Assembly (NCBI GenBank): GCA_963703655.1
Contig: CAVPFA010000004.1
Coordinates: 558,001 to 622,000 of the forward strand
Length of the DNA: 64,000 nucleotides
DNA from: CAVPFA01 sp963703655
GTDB lineage: Bacteria > Actinomycetota > Acidimicrobiia > Acidimicrobiales > Bog-793
Direction of reading: 5' to 3'
Shown: piece by piece, positions 18,395 through 27,507 of the stretch
Numbering within the stretch: position 1 is the first letter of the stretch
Layout of the letters: each line of letters starts with the position of its first letter
Notes under the pieces: generated by a model
Told to the model about the DNA's origin: nothing
What the model saw: the letters and a program-made list of their open reading frames with translations, nothing else
Database searches by the model: none
Made by a program: the position numbers and the translations under genes

Positions 18395-18465
18395 CGCCAG
18401 AACTGGGTTCAGGCGCGCAAGCTTGACCGCTCGAGTAAGTCGCGCGACCCGCTCGGAATCGGCAG
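18395..18465 (+). repeat. Fragment of dispersed repeat (left extension)
   Basis: The stretch beginning cgccagaactgggttcagg matches the leftmost part of the copy at 43513 (cgccagaactgggattgagg, then cgcaagcttga and agtcgcgcgacccgc). The match fades where the main repeat (gttatgcgcc) would begin. It therefore marks either a longer ancestral left end or a separate small repeat. Confidence 0.5.
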
Positions 18466-18579
18466 GCGTTGTTCGGCGGACCCCGCCCGTAGCCGTCTGC
18501 TCGCTCGGGGCGACTCCTGCCACAAGCCAGGGAGCCCTGAACCGAGCGAGAACCGTTCTTCTGCCATAGCTTCGGCGGT

Positions 18580-19135
18580 GTGGACCCCATTGGACAGGAA
18601 GCCTCTTTAGTCTCCCTAGTCGCCGTGGACGAACCCGTCCTCGCAGACTTGGTTGCTGTGGCGAAAAGTTCAGCGATAGCGGGGGAGGTCACGCCAGCCT
18701 TGACACCGGGGGACGACTGGAGTCCACAGAGAGTCGCTTGGCTAGAAGAGTTCCACCGAAAGCGCCGCGCAGGTCTCAACGGCCCCGAAGGCGAGGCTAC
18801 CTGGGCAGTGGTCACCGAGGGCCGGGTGGTGGGGTCCGTGCGCCTCAAGGCGCTTCCTGACCCCCGCGTGGTAGAGACCGGCATCTGGTTGGCGCGGCAG
18901 CGAGCGCGGAAGAGGCCTCGGGCGCCAGGCTATAGCTGCGGTGCTCAAGCGTGCGGCGGCGGCCGGAGCCCATGAGGTGCTGGCGGAAACAACCTCGCGC
19001 AACCCAGCTGCACAGGCCCTTTTGCAGTCCCTCGGCTTCGAGCTCGTCGCCAGCGACGACGACGGAATCCACGGGCGTCTTGAGCTCGCCGAGTGGCTAA
19101 CGCGGCGAGCCGCCGCGGGTCCCGCCGGTTGCTGA
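18580..19135 (+). pseudogene. GNAT-family N-acetyltransferase, frameshifted
   Basis: GTG start. The N-terminal half includes the strand TWAVVTEGRVVGSVRLKALPD and GIWLA. A one-base shift near 18895 then joins to GSERGRGLGRQAIAAVLKRA, the acetyl-CoA pyrophosphate-binding motif, and to AETTSRNPAAQALLQSLGFE. Together they make a complete enzyme of about 185 residues. The substrate is unknown. The gene runs into a phage-integrase remnant. Confidence 0.8.
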
Positions 19136-19156
19136 CTAGAAGCCGTCGTTCCCAGC

Positions 19157-19335
19157 GCGTCACCGGGCTCGACCGAAATGAACCGCTCGACGCCGGGGTG
19201 CCGCTCCGCGACGTGCAGGAGGCAGCGTCGCACGCCGACCCGCGTAACACCATGCGATATGACCGGGCACGGGTGTCATTGGACAGGCACCCGACCTACA
19301 TCGTCGCCGCGTTCGTGGCTGGGGCGGCCCGGTAG
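19157..19335 (+). pseudogene. Tyrosine recombinase/integrase, C-terminal fragment
   Basis: The last 60 residues match the end of actinobacterial tyrosine integrases: DAGVPLRDVQEAASHADPR, then NTMRYDRAR with the nucleophilic tyrosine (codon 19258-19260), then SLDRHPTYIVAAFVAGAA. The upstream catalytic domain is missing. This is a relic of an integrated element. Confidence 0.75.
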
Positions 19336-19436
19336 CGCTCAGCGTTCGTCAGACGGGCACATCTCCCTCGCTCCGCGCCCATCGGGATCCGCCGTGGACG
19401 CCCCCGACCGCGTTCCAGATCGGGCACTATGGGCGG

Positions 19437-19790
19437 GTGCTTAAGTGGGAGCAGGTAACCGTTGACGCTCGCGACCCGGTCTCATTGGGTAATTGGTGGG
19501 CCCACGCGCTCGGCTGGGTCGTGGTGAACGATGACCCCGATGAGTTCGAGATTCGATCCGCGCCGGATCACTTTCCGGGCCTCTTGTTCGCTCTCGTCCC
19601 GGAGGAGAAATCCGGAAAGAACCGCCTACACCTGGATCTCCGGCCCGATGATCGCGACGGCGAGGTCGCTCGGCTGATCTCGCTGGGTGCCAACCGAGCA
19701 GATGTAGGCCAAGGCCAGCCGTCGTGGATCGTTCTCGCCGACCCCGAAGGAAACGAGTTCTGTGTGCTGCGTTCGGACCGCGACGCGTAA
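19437..19790 (+). CDS. VOC-family (glyoxalase-like) protein
   Basis: A 117-residue protein with one beta-alpha-beta-beta-beta pair: WEQVTVDARDPVSLGNWWAHAL, LHLDLRPDD, and the end strand IVLADPEGNEFCVL. This is the small glyoxalase-like subgroup (Glyoxalase_6 type) common in actinobacteria. Members bind metals or small molecules; the substrate is unknown. GTG start. Confidence 0.85.
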   Translation: MLKWEQVTVDARDPVSLGNWWAHALGWVVVNDDPDEFEIRSAPDHFPGLLFALVPEEKSGKNRLHLDLRPDDRDGEVARLISLGANRADVGQGQPSWIVLADPEGNEFCVLRSDRDA

Positions 19791-19905
19791 CGCCCGAACT
19801 GCCGATTGGCTCCATCGATAACGGCGGCTGCCCACCCCTCGTCGCCCGCGAGCTCGAGAGCTGCGCACAGGCCGCCGGACACCCACGGGCGTAGAATCCC
19901 CGCTC

Positions 19906-21150
19906 ATGGGCCCCGCGGGCGCCACAGCCACCGGCAGCGGCGCGCCGGAACGCCGCGTGAGCGTCGCGGGCGCGCTCCGCTGGACGCTGCCCCTGGCGGT
20001 GGCGGCTCTCGGCGTTCTGGCGGCCGTGACGTTTCGCGCCCGCCCCGCGCCCGGCTTCACCGGCAAGGGCCTCGCTGTCACTCTCGCCCTGACTGCCTTC
20101 GTGGCGGCCCTGCTGTTATTCGAGCGGATACCGCCGGCCGCCGCGCTAGCGAGGGTGCTGATGGTGCTGGCGATGATCGGCGCAGCCGCCGCCCTCGTCG
20201 CCGTGCAGCCCGACGGGCCGGGCTTCCTCTTCATGTACCCGCCGGTGGCGGCGGCGTCGTTCCGCTTCCCGAGGCCGCAGGCGGTCGCCGCGACAGGCGT
20301 CGCGATGGGGGCGATGGCGCTCGCCGCCGGCCTCGGCACCTCGCGGCCGCTCGACGGCGTCGTCCTCGACGAGCTGGCGCTCGCCTTCTACTTCATACTC
20401 GCCATCTTCGCCGGCAGGTTCATCCGCGCCGACGAGCAATCGCAGTTCCTCATCGCCCAGCTGGAGGAGACCCGTACCGCTCAGGCCGATGCCGCCGCCC
20501 TCGCCGAGCGGCAGCGCCTGGCGCGCGAGATGCACGATGTGCTCGCCCACTCGCTCTCGGGCCTGGTCATCACCCTGGAAGCGACGAGCGCCATGGCCGA
20601 GACTGGCGTCGCCGGCGAGCGGCTCGGAGGGGCCCTCGCTCGCGCCAGCGGACTCGCTCGGGCTGGGCTGGAGGAGTCGCGGCGGGCGATCAACATGCTG
20701 AGGGACGACGACCCTCCGCGGCCTGAGCGCATCGAGCGGCTCTGCCGGGAGTTCGCTGGCGACGCCGGCGTCCCCTGCGAGTTCGAGCCGGTGGGCGACG
20801 AGCGCCCGCTCGCCAGAGAGACGCATCTGGCGCTGTACCGGGTGGCGCAGGAGTCGCTGACGAACGCCCGCAAACACGCCTCGCCCGATCGCGTCGAGGT
20901 CAGCCTCTCCTACGAACCCGGCGGCACGCGCCTCGTCGTGGAGGATTTCCGGGGGGCCGGGCAGCGGCCGGTGCCGGGAGGGGGAACGGGTTTCGGGCTC
21001 ACGGGAATGCGGGAGCGGGCCGCTCTTCTCGGCGGCACGCTGCGAGCCGGCGCCACGGACCAGGGGTTCCGCGTGGAGCTGTGGGCGCCCGACTCGGCGC
21101 AAGGGGTCGCACCGGCACCGCTCACGCAGGCAGGCGCTGCCGATCTCTAA
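19906..21150 (+). CDS. NarL-type sensor histidine kinase
   Basis: A 414-residue kinase with about five membrane spans (residues 20-170), a short coiled linker, the H box LAREMHDVLAHSLSGLVIT, the N box LYRVAQESLTNARKHA and the G box GTGFGLTGMRERA. In place of the usual D box (DNG) it reads VEDFRGAG, where Asp is kept but the Asn-Gly pair is altered. It lacks an adjacent partner on its own strand. It converges with the response regulator at 21347-21982, which is overlapped by another kinase, so this kinase may cross-talk or be an orphan. Confidence 0.9.
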   Translation: MGPAGATATGSGAPERRVSVAGALRWTLPLAVAALGVLAAVTFRARPAPGFTGKGLAVTLALTAFVAALLLFERIPPAAALARVLMVLAMIGAAAALVAVQPDGPGFLFMYPPVAAASFRFPRPQAVAATGVAMGAMALAAGLGTSRPLDGVVLDELALAFYFILAIFAGRFIRADEQSQFLIAQLEETRTAQADAAALAERQRLAREMHDVLAHSLSGLVITLEATSAMAETGVAGERLGGALARASGLARAGLEESRRAINMLRDDDPPRPERIERLCREFAGDAGVPCEFEPVGDERPLARETHLALYRVAQESLTNARKHASPDRVEVSLSYEPGGTRLVVEDFRGAGQRPVPGGGTGFGLTGMRERAALLGGTLRAGATDQGFRVELWAPDSAQGVAPAPLTQAGAADL

Positions 21151-21171
21151 CCCGTGCCGGATCAGGGAACA

Positions 21172-21199
21172 GTTGTCCGCTGCGCCGGTTCCGGACAAC
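21172..21199. terminator. Stem-loop between convergent genes, probable terminator
   Basis: A perfect 8-bp inverted repeat, gttgtccg at 21172-21179 and cggacaac at 21192-21199 with a 12-nt loop, sits 22 nt after the kinase stop and before the end of the convergent response-regulator gene. There is no T tract, as is common in high-GC genomes. Confidence 0.5.
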
Positions 21200-21346
21200 C
21201 CGAGGGTCGCACCGGCCCGCCTTCACCCTTCGACGCCGCGAGCAGAGTCAGCGGCCCGTCAGGCTCGTGTCAGTGGCGTGTCACGCACGGAATGGTGCGG
21301 CCAGCATTGCCCCTTGCGGCATGAGATCCTGACGAGCCAGGGGTCG

Positions 21347-21982
21347 TCACCCGACGAGACCGTTGCGGTGCGCATAGGCGGCGGCTTGCGTCCTGTCCCG
21401 GCTGCGGGTCTTGGCAAAGATACGGTTGATGTGGGTCTTGATGGTCGCCTCGGCAACGTACAGCTGCTCGGCGATCTCGATGTTCGACCTCCCCGCTGCG
21501 ATCAGGGCGAGCACCTCCGCCTCGCGATCGGTCAAGCCGTCGGGCAGCCTCGCGGGCCGGCCCGAGCTCGCCTGGGCGGCCTTGAGTAGCGACGCCTGCA
21601 CCGCCGGATCGAGCAAGCTCTGACCGGCCGCTGCCGCCTCGATAGCTCGGCGGATGTCGTCGCGGGTCGCGTCCTTCGTCAGGTATCCGACCGCGCCCGC
21701 CGAGAGTGCCCCGATGATCGACTCGTCGTCCGCGTACGTCGTCAGCACGACGACGCGCGAGCCCACGCCGGCGTCCCGTAGTGCTGCAGTCGCCTCGACA
21801 CCGTCCATCCGCGGCATGCGCAGGTCCATTAGGACGACGTCGGGCCGGTGCTCGGTCGCCAGCGCGACGGCCTCCGCGCCGTCGGCCGCCAGGCCAACGA
21901 CCTCAACCTCGGGGATCGCCTCGATGATGGTGGCGAGTCCGTCTCGCACGACTCGCTGGTCGTCGGCGATCAGCACCCTCAC
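21347..21982 (-). CDS. NarL/LuxR-family response regulator
   Basis: Receiver domain with the DDQ acidic pocket, phosphoacceptor in VVLMDLRMPRMDG, and LTTYAD and LTKDA switch residues; then a LuxR-type DNA-binding domain (LTDREAEVLALIAAGRSNIEI through ATIKTHINRIFAKT). The GTG start at 21982 overlaps the stop of the upstream kinase (GTGA), its evident partner; a longer start at 22009 exists. 211 residues, normal for the family. Confidence 0.93.
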   Translation of the reverse strand: MRVLIADDQRVVRDGLATIIEAIPEVEVVGLAADGAEAVALATEHRPDVVLMDLRMPRMDGVEATAALRDAGVGSRVVVLTTYADDESIIGALSAGAVGYLTKDATRDDIRRAIEAAAAGQSLLDPAVQASLLKAAQASSGRPARLPDGLTDREAEVLALIAAGRSNIEIAEQLYVAEATIKTHINRIFAKTRSRDRTQAAAYAHRNGLVG

Positions 21983-23148
21983 GAGGGCACCTCTGCGATC
22001 AGACGCCAAGCGGAATTTCTCGCACCCGCTTCCATGGTGCCGCCGAGAGTCGCCAGACGCTCCTCGATCCCCGTCAGTCCGTAACCGCTGCCACTCGACG
22101 CGAGTAGCCCACGGTCCTGTCTCGCTCGGTGCCTACCTGACGGCCCGTTCGTCACGGTGAGAGTCAAACAACCAGTTCGGAACGCCAGCTCAACCCCGGT
22201 GGCCGCTCCTGGCGCGTGCTTCATGGCGTTGGTCAGCCCCTCCTGGGCCGCGCAATAGAGCGCGAGCGTTAACTGTGGGCTCACGGCTCTTGTCTCCCCG
22301 ACGACTGCAAAGGCCGACCGCTGGTCTGCAGCCAACTTCGCGAGCTGGACCGGGAGGGGCTCGAGATCGTCGCGCAGTGCCCTCACCGCGTTGCGCGCCT
22401 CGGCAAGCCCTTCACGCACGAGCCGTTTCGTGAGCTCGACCTGCGGGACGATCTCGGCATCGACACGATGCGCGCCAATCTAGACCGTGACGTCAAGCGC
22501 CTCGAGCTGGAGCGACAGAGCCGCAAGGGTGTGGGCAAGCACATCGTGCAGTTCGCGGGCGAGATGGTTGCGCGCGGCGAGCAGCTCGGCGCGGGCCTGC
22601 TCGATATCGGCCCGGTCCCGCTCCATCGAGGGCAGGACGGCCTGGGCTGCCTGCTCCTGCGACTGGCGCCGGTTCAGCCCGACGGCGGCGCCGGCCACCG
22701 CGACACCAAAGCCCAGCGACAGGACGCCGAGCGAGTGGCCCGCCGCGGGGACGGAGACGACCATCGCCACCAGCCCGGCCGCGACGACCCGTCCGGCGGT
22801 CCGCATCGTCCAGCCGATCGCCGCGCCGAGGGCGGACACGCCGACGAAGGTCACCGCCAGCGGGGCGAACGGCACGAGAGCGCTGCCTGCCGCAGCCATC
22901 ACCCCGAGCGGGATCGCGCCCCCCGCTCGCTCGCCCCGTTTCGAGCTGCGCACCGCAGCCCAGCCGATCCATCCGGCACAGGCCCCGATGAGCAGGAGCA
23001 GGGCCGCGAGATGAGAACCGCCGAGACCCAAATGGGCCTCGGCGGTGATACCCCAGGCGAGAAAGCCGAGAGCGGCGACGGTAAGGGCGCTTCCGAGCGG
23101 TGGGAACACCGCCACGGCAGACTTAGAAGGACCGGCCACCGGCACCAA
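21979..23148 (-). pseudogene. NarL-type sensor histidine kinase interrupted by an in-frame stop
   Basis: Residues 1-222 give five membrane spans and the H box LARELHDVLAHTLAALSLQLE. A TAG codon follows (22480-22482, read on the minus strand). The same frame continues without a shift into AHRVDAEIVPQVELTKRLV and the ATPase domain (LYCAAQEGLTNAMKHAPG, GSGYGLTGIEERLA) to 21979. This is the only nonsense mutation I found in a gene body here. The kinase would phosphorylate the overlapping response regulator. It is either inactivated, a base-call error, or split into two polypeptides (a restart at 22419 is possible). Confidence 0.85.
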
Positions 23149-23682
23149 TCATGGACGAGCCGGGCACCGACTGCGTGATCGACGCCCAGGTGAGACCGAG
23201 GTGGCGGTGTGCACGGAAGACGATGATGGCGTGGCGGCAGACAATTTCGGTGAGAGCCATCAGAATCAGTGCAGCGGTCCAGGCGGCACCGCTCGTGATG
23301 TCGTGCGTGGCGCTGAAGCGTGCGACTGCGGGAAGCCCACCGTGCGAAACGTACAGCTGGAAAGCGAAACGGCTCCCGACGCCGAGCACCCAGAGGATTG
23401 CCGCCAGCGTGCCGGCCTTGGCAACGGGAGTGCCGGAAGAGTCCTGGCGGACCGACGTGAAGAGTCCGGCGAGTGAGCCCAGTGTGGCCCCGATCGCCAT
23501 CAGGCCGGTGTCAGGAAAAGGTCGTTTCCGGCGGTGGGGATCGTCTTCAGGTAGTTCATCGCCACGATGCCGACGATTGCGAGAGGGAAGACGAGAGCCC
23601 GGCGCGTGAGCCGCATCCCGTGAATCTGGAAAGCGACGAGGCCGAGAAGGGCAATGTCTATGGCGTAATCGGTGATTGTCAT
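23123..23682 (-). pseudogene. Five-span membrane protein split by a frameshift
   Basis: A first part (60 residues from 23682, two spans, ending NYLKTIPTAGNDLFL) and a second part (from 23500, three spans, GSLAGLFTSV, VLGVGSRFAFQLY, WTAALILMALTEIV) line up as a single small membrane protein. At the junction the first frame ends TGA overlapping an ATG (tgatg), so two coupled genes are possible. I favour one gene with a one-base indel because the joined sequence reads as one even series of helices. Function unknown. The 3' end overlaps the start of the kinase gene. Confidence 0.5.
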
Positions 23683-23763
23683 ACGAGCAGTGTCCGCTCT
23701 GCGGCTTCCGCTGCCATCAACCCGTGGGTTGATCCGCGGGTGGATCCTCCTCCACCCGCAGCG

Positions 23764-24123
23764 CTAGCTCCTCCGGGGTGGGGAGGCATTGTCGGAACGA
23801 GGCAACCCACCGTCGTTGGATCGCCTTGAATCGAGCCTGTTCGCCGGAGGATGGGGGCTTGGCCGAAGCAAGCAGCTCCCGTCGCCGTGGATCGCCCATA
23901 TCGCGATGTGCTTCGCGTCGGCGAGCGGGCGGCGGCGCGGCCGGTAGTGAGCGTCGACCTCGAGGTGCGAGCCCATGCCGGTGTCGACTACGACGACGGC
24001 GTCGGGGTGAGCGATGACGTAGCCCAGGCAGGGCTCCACTCGGGGCTGCCCGGTCTCCGTCTCCTCAGCTGGCCGAACGAAGTAGCCGAAGTCGATACGG
24101 CGCACCGGTAGCTCGACCGCCAT
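23764..24123 (-). pseudogene. Metallo-beta-lactamase-fold hydrolase, N-terminal fragment
   Basis: The first 75 residues match N-acyl homoserine lactonase-like MBL proteins: VELPVRRIDFGYFVRPAEE, RVEPCLGYVIAHPD, VVVVDTGMGSHLEVDAHYRPRRR. The zinc-binding HxHxDH motif that should come next is absent; the sequence leaves the family after RRRPLADA. A separate short reading at 23717-23899 (charged, with PTPEELALR) may be the tail of another lost gene. The gene ends close to a fragment of the dispersed repeat. Confidence 0.6.
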
Positions 24124-24169
24124 CAGGACCAAGCTACCCAGCACACAACGACGGCGGAGCCGGACTGGG

Positions 24170-24280
24170 ACGTGTCACTTGAAGGACTTGCGGCGGCGGC
24201 GGCCTCTACCGGAGGCTCACGGCTTGTCGAGGGATGGCCCCGCGTTCTGGAGTCGGCGATCGGGCGCACGCGTAGCTGTC
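24170..24280 (+). repeat. Dispersed repeat, right-half copy
   Basis: Starts at gtgtcacttgaaggacttg and runs through ctaccggaggctcacgg to ttctggagtcggcgatcggg, matching the right half of the roughly 300-bp dispersed repeat. It lies just upstream of the truncated MBL gene, within a roughly 280-bp gap before the methyltransferase. Confidence 0.8.
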
Positions 24281-24404
24281 GCTCTGCTCGGGGCGCGTCA
24301 CCGACGCGGCCCGGTATTCGGTTTGAGCGTTCTGGGTTCGCGCTCGGCCATCCGCGAATGTCGCCGATCGGCATCTTGCCCGCGCACGACCGCGAGCGTT
24401 CGTC

Positions 24405-24968
24405 CTACTCCCACACGGTCGGCGAACTAAGGCGCACGAGCAAGACGTCGAGCTTGCGGGTGTCGCTCGGCACGCTCGCACGCGCCATGCGCTCGATCCG
24501 CCAGTCATCGAACGTCTCGAGGATCACGCGCTCGTCGATGTCGTTGCGCACCCCAGCGGCACGGAGCGACGTCCTGAGCAAAAGCCTGCCCCCAGGACGA
24601 AGAACGCGGCGAAGCTCCGCCGAGTAAGCGGGGCGATCGCTCCGCGCAAGGTAGTGGAAGCAGCCCCGGTCGAGGCACGCGTCGACCGTGGCAGATGAGA
24701 GCGGGAGACGCAGGAGATCCGCCCGCACGTAGCAGGGGCCGGGGTTGCGACGAGCGGCACCGGCGAGCGCGACCTCCGAGAGGTCGATCCCCACGACGCG
24801 CCAGCCCACGTGCCGCAGGTACGCGGCTTCGCTACCGAGACCGCACCCGACGTCGAGGGCGACGCCGGACGACGCGAGCCAGCCGTCTCCCAGCGCGTCG
24901 AGGAGCTCGGGCGACGGCTCTGACAGGTGCCACCACAGACAGGTGTCGTCGGCGTAGTGGTCGGTCAT
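24405..24968 (-). CDS. SAM-dependent class I methyltransferase
   Basis: ATG at 24968 gives a 187-residue Methyltransf_25-type enzyme: motif I ALDVGCGLGSEAAYL, motif II GWRVVGIDLSEVALAGA, then VDACLDRGCFHYL and LRRVLRPGGRLLLRTSL. The reading is open 300 nt further upstream, but that part lacks family similarity. The substrate is unknown; a short N-terminal segment (CLWWHLSEPSPEL) resembles small-molecule methyltransferases. Confidence 0.85.
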   Translation of the reverse strand: MTDHYADDTCLWWHLSEPSPELLDALGDGWLASSGVALDVGCGLGSEAAYLRHVGWRVVGIDLSEVALAGAARRNPGPCYVRADLLRLPLSSATVDACLDRGCFHYLARSDRPAYSAELRRVLRPGGRLLLRTSLRAAGVRNDIDERVILETFDDWRIERMARASVPSDTRKLDVLLVRLSSPTVWE

Positions 24969-25494
24969 GGGGACAGTTTCTAGCTCGGGGTCGTCGAAGT
25001 TGTCGCGCCCGCCTATCAGCAGCGTCACCGATGTGCCGATCGCGGGCAGGCAACAATCGCGAGCGCGATCTCTCGATCCACGGCTCGGCATGGCCCAGAA
25101 CTGCCCGAGCTTAAGGCCTCCAAGTCCTTCTGAATATGCGATGTCGGCGACGCCCGATTCTGCAGGGATTGCGCACGCGTAGCCGTCTGATCCGAGCGGG
25201 GCCGTCAACATCGATCCGTCACGATTAAGGCACGAGTGAGGATAGTTCGGTGCGAGTCTTGAACTCACCGCGCGCTCTTATGCGGACCGATTAGCCCGAC
25301 ACGAGCGCACTCACTGGAGACAAGTGGCAAAGACGGTGAAGGTGCTACCGGACTGAGCCGCGGTGCTGGCCCGAGGGGCGATTCCATGTGAACACAACTA
25401 CCCGAGCGGCGGCACGGTGTCCCAGAACGCTGGGACGACAGAATGGTCGACGAACACTGGTCAATTAGCGACAGTCCGGCCGCGCCAGACTCGG
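24969..25494. other. Intergenic stretch, no gene recognised
   Basis: About 525 bp between the methyltransferase start and a full repeat copy. I see no conserved coding reading or RNA gene. The part at 25150-25210 (gcgcacgcgtagccgtctga) weakly recalls the right end of the dispersed repeat. Confidence 0.4.
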
Positions 25495-25794
25495 GTTATG
25501 CGCTTCGCGGCGACGCGCCGAACGACAGCGCTAGAAGGAACGACGGCAGCGAAGCGGCCCAGAATCGTGCCTCTCGACGGATGTCGCCGGACACCTCCGA
25601 TGACGCTTCGGAGACGAAGCCGGCAGCGTCCTGATGTCGGTCAGGTCGCAAGAGCGCAGGCACTGCGACGGTTCGACAATGTCACTTGAGGGACTTGGCG
25701 CGGCCGCGGCTTCTACCGGAGGCTCGCGGGCTTGTCGAGGGAGCTGGCCCGGCGTTCTGGAGTCAGGCGAACCGGATACCGACCCGTCGATATG
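25495..25794 (+). repeat. Dispersed repeat, full-length copy
   Basis: Runs from gttatgcgcttcgcggcgac to gacccgtcgatatgg. It has the gaaccggataccgaccc type of right end. The internal hairpin seen in other copies is degraded here (ggagacgaagccggcagcgtcc). The copy lies between the methyltransferase and the PadR operon. Confidence 0.85.
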
Positions 25795-26175
25795 GGCAGC
25801 AGGAACGGCCAGGCGGGTGATCGGTGAGTCAGCACAGATGAGGTGTTCGGTACCGTCCTTGGAGGTATCGCTGAGCGGCAGCAGCGGTATCCCTCGCCAC
25901 GCACCAACCCATCTCGAAGAAGTAATTCGTCCGCTCACGCCGGAGGATGACCGGGCTTGCGTGCCACGTCCGCCGCGATCGACGAGCTTCTTGCCCTGGC
26001 CAACCACCTCGGCCAGCGGAAGGCGGGTTTGGTCTGACGGGACCGGACCTAGGACTCGTCTGTAAGCAATCACGACAGCTCCCCATCGCGGGCTTTGTCG
26101 GAAAAACCAGCAACAGCATGGCCGCTGACTTTTGCCTTGAGCTTCGACCCAGCTGGTTCTAGTGACCGACCAGGC
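25795..26175. other. Intergenic stretch upstream of the PadR promoter
   Basis: No complete gene is recognised. A short plus-strand reading near 25975-26036 (IDELLALANHLGQRKAGLV then stop) looks like the end of a helical protein and may be a gene relic; I could not assign it. Confidence 0.35.
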
Positions 26176-26213
26176 TTGACACCCATAGGGCTAACCGTTA
26201 TCATATAACTGTT
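26176..26213 (+). promoter_or_regulatory. Consensus promoter overlapping a palindromic operator (PadR autoregulation)
   Basis: TTGACA at 26176-26181, a 17-bp spacer and TATCAT at 26199-26204 form a near-perfect sigma-70 promoter. The inverted repeat aaccgttat (26193-26201), cat, ataactgtt (26205-26213) covers the -10 box, so a bound dimer would block polymerase. The PadR gene starts 24 nt downstream of the repeat. Sequence is directly visible; the assignment of PadR as the binder is inference. Confidence 0.75.
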
Positions 26214-26236
26214 ACTTTCCGTGGGCAGGGGGTCTC

Positions 26237-26761
26237 ATGCAGCAAGAAGTCGTGCTCGCGATGCTGGCGAAGGAGCCGTCACACGGTTACCAGCTGCGAG
26301 CGCGCCTCAACGACGCTCTCGGTCCCCTCGGCGACGAGATCAACGCCGGACAGATCTACGTCACCTTGGGGCGCCTCGAGAAGGCCGGCCTCGTTGTCGC
26401 CGATGCGAGTGATTCGGCCTCGGACCGCTCCGACCGCAAGGTGTACGCCCTCACGGCCGCCGGTGAGGAACGGATCGCGGAGTGGCTGCACGAGGTCAAC
26501 TGGCCGCGGCCGGATCTGGCTGAATTCCACCTGAAGCTCGTCGCGGCCGCGGCGGCGAGGTTGGCGGACCCCGTCGCCATCGTCGGGACCCAAAGGCGGG
26601 AGCTCTTACGGAGGCTGCGAGCGGCGCAGCGTGCCGCACTGGAAGAGCCGGCCCACTCTGCGGCCGGCCTGCTCCTCGAAGGGATCGTGCTCCGTTTGCA
26701 GGCCGACCTCCGCTGGCTGGAGACCTGCGAGCGGGAATGGACTGAAAGAGGTGACCAATGA
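26237..26761 (+). CDS. PadR-family transcriptional regulator
   Basis: A 174-residue PadR protein: winged helix at the N-terminus (VLAMLAKEPSHGYQL, INAGQIYVTLGRLEKAGLV, KVYALTAAGEERI) and a C-terminal helical dimerisation domain (subfamily with about 90 C-terminal residues). It overlaps the following ABC ATPase start (ATGA) and is likely the local repressor of that exporter operon. Confidence 0.92.
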   Translation: MQQEVVLAMLAKEPSHGYQLRARLNDALGPLGDEINAGQIYVTLGRLEKAGLVVADASDSASDRSDRKVYALTAAGEERIAEWLHEVNWPRPDLAEFHLKLVAAAAARLADPVAIVGTQRRELLRRLRAAQRAALEEPAHSAAGLLLEGIVLRLQADLRWLETCEREWTERGDQ

Positions 26762-27506
26762 CCACCCTCGCGACAACAATGCTGAAGGCCCGAGGCCTCA
26801 AGAAGTACTACGGGAAAGACACGGGCCTTGTGCGTGGCGTCGACGGCGTCGATCTCGACATCGAACCAGGCGAGACGGTCGCGATCATGGGGCCGAGCGG
26901 CTGTGGCAAGTCGACGGTGCTCCATCTCCTGAGCGGTCTCGACCGTCCGACCGGCGGCGAGGTGTGGCTGGAAGGACGCCGGATCGAAGAGATGAGCGAG
27001 CGGCAACTTGCTCGGTGGCGGAGAGAGAAGGTCGGCGTCGTCTTCCAGGCGTTCCACCTCGTCGACGAGCTCACGGCGCGAGAACGTCGAGCTTCCCGCG
27101 TTGCTGGCGGGGCGCTCGCCGAAGCTCGCCCGTCGTCGTGCGACCGAGCTCCTCGACCGTGTCGGTCTCGCCGACCGGGCTCGCCACCTCCCCTCGGCCT
27201 TGTCCGGTGGGCAGCGCCAGCGCGTGGCCATTGCCCGGGCGCTCGCCAACGACCCCGTCGTCGTGTTCGCCGACGAGCCCACGGGCAACCTGGACACCAG
27301 CGCGACTCTCGAGGTGCTCAAGCTGTTCGACGACCTGCATGCCTCCGAACTCACGATCGTGGTCGTCACGCACGACGAGCGAATCGCGGCGACCGCAGAT
27401 CGCCTGATCTCGATGCGTGACGGCGTGTTCGTCGACGAGACCCGCCTGTCGGGCGGCTCGTCTGGGCGGCTGGGCGCGCTCGTTCTCTGTCGGACTGGAG
27501 GCCTGA
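26758..27506 (+). pseudogene. LolD/MacB-type ABC ATPase, frameshifted
   Basis: Walker A MGPSGCGKST near residue 45 and Q-loop VFQAFHLVDELTA are in the first frame. After a one-base shift near 27078 the reading resumes with ENVELPALLAG and keeps the signature LSGGQRQRVAIARAL, Walker B VVFADEPTGNLD and VVTHDERIAA. The C-terminal end may need a second shift near 27485 to reach the TGA at 27504, right before the permease. Such ATPases drive FtsX-type mechanotransmission exporters. Functional if the shifts are sequencing errors. Confidence 0.85.
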
Positions 27507-27507
27507 G

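Noticed and set aside
23717..23899. 60-codon minus-strand reading after the MBL fragment
   Set aside because: Charged and protein-like, but without homology I can name or a ribosome site; mentioned only within the MBL fragment entry.
25495..25800. Repeats as tRNA-like sequences because of ggttcgacaat
   Set aside because: Only the T-loop-like string is present; no cloverleaf can be formed around it.
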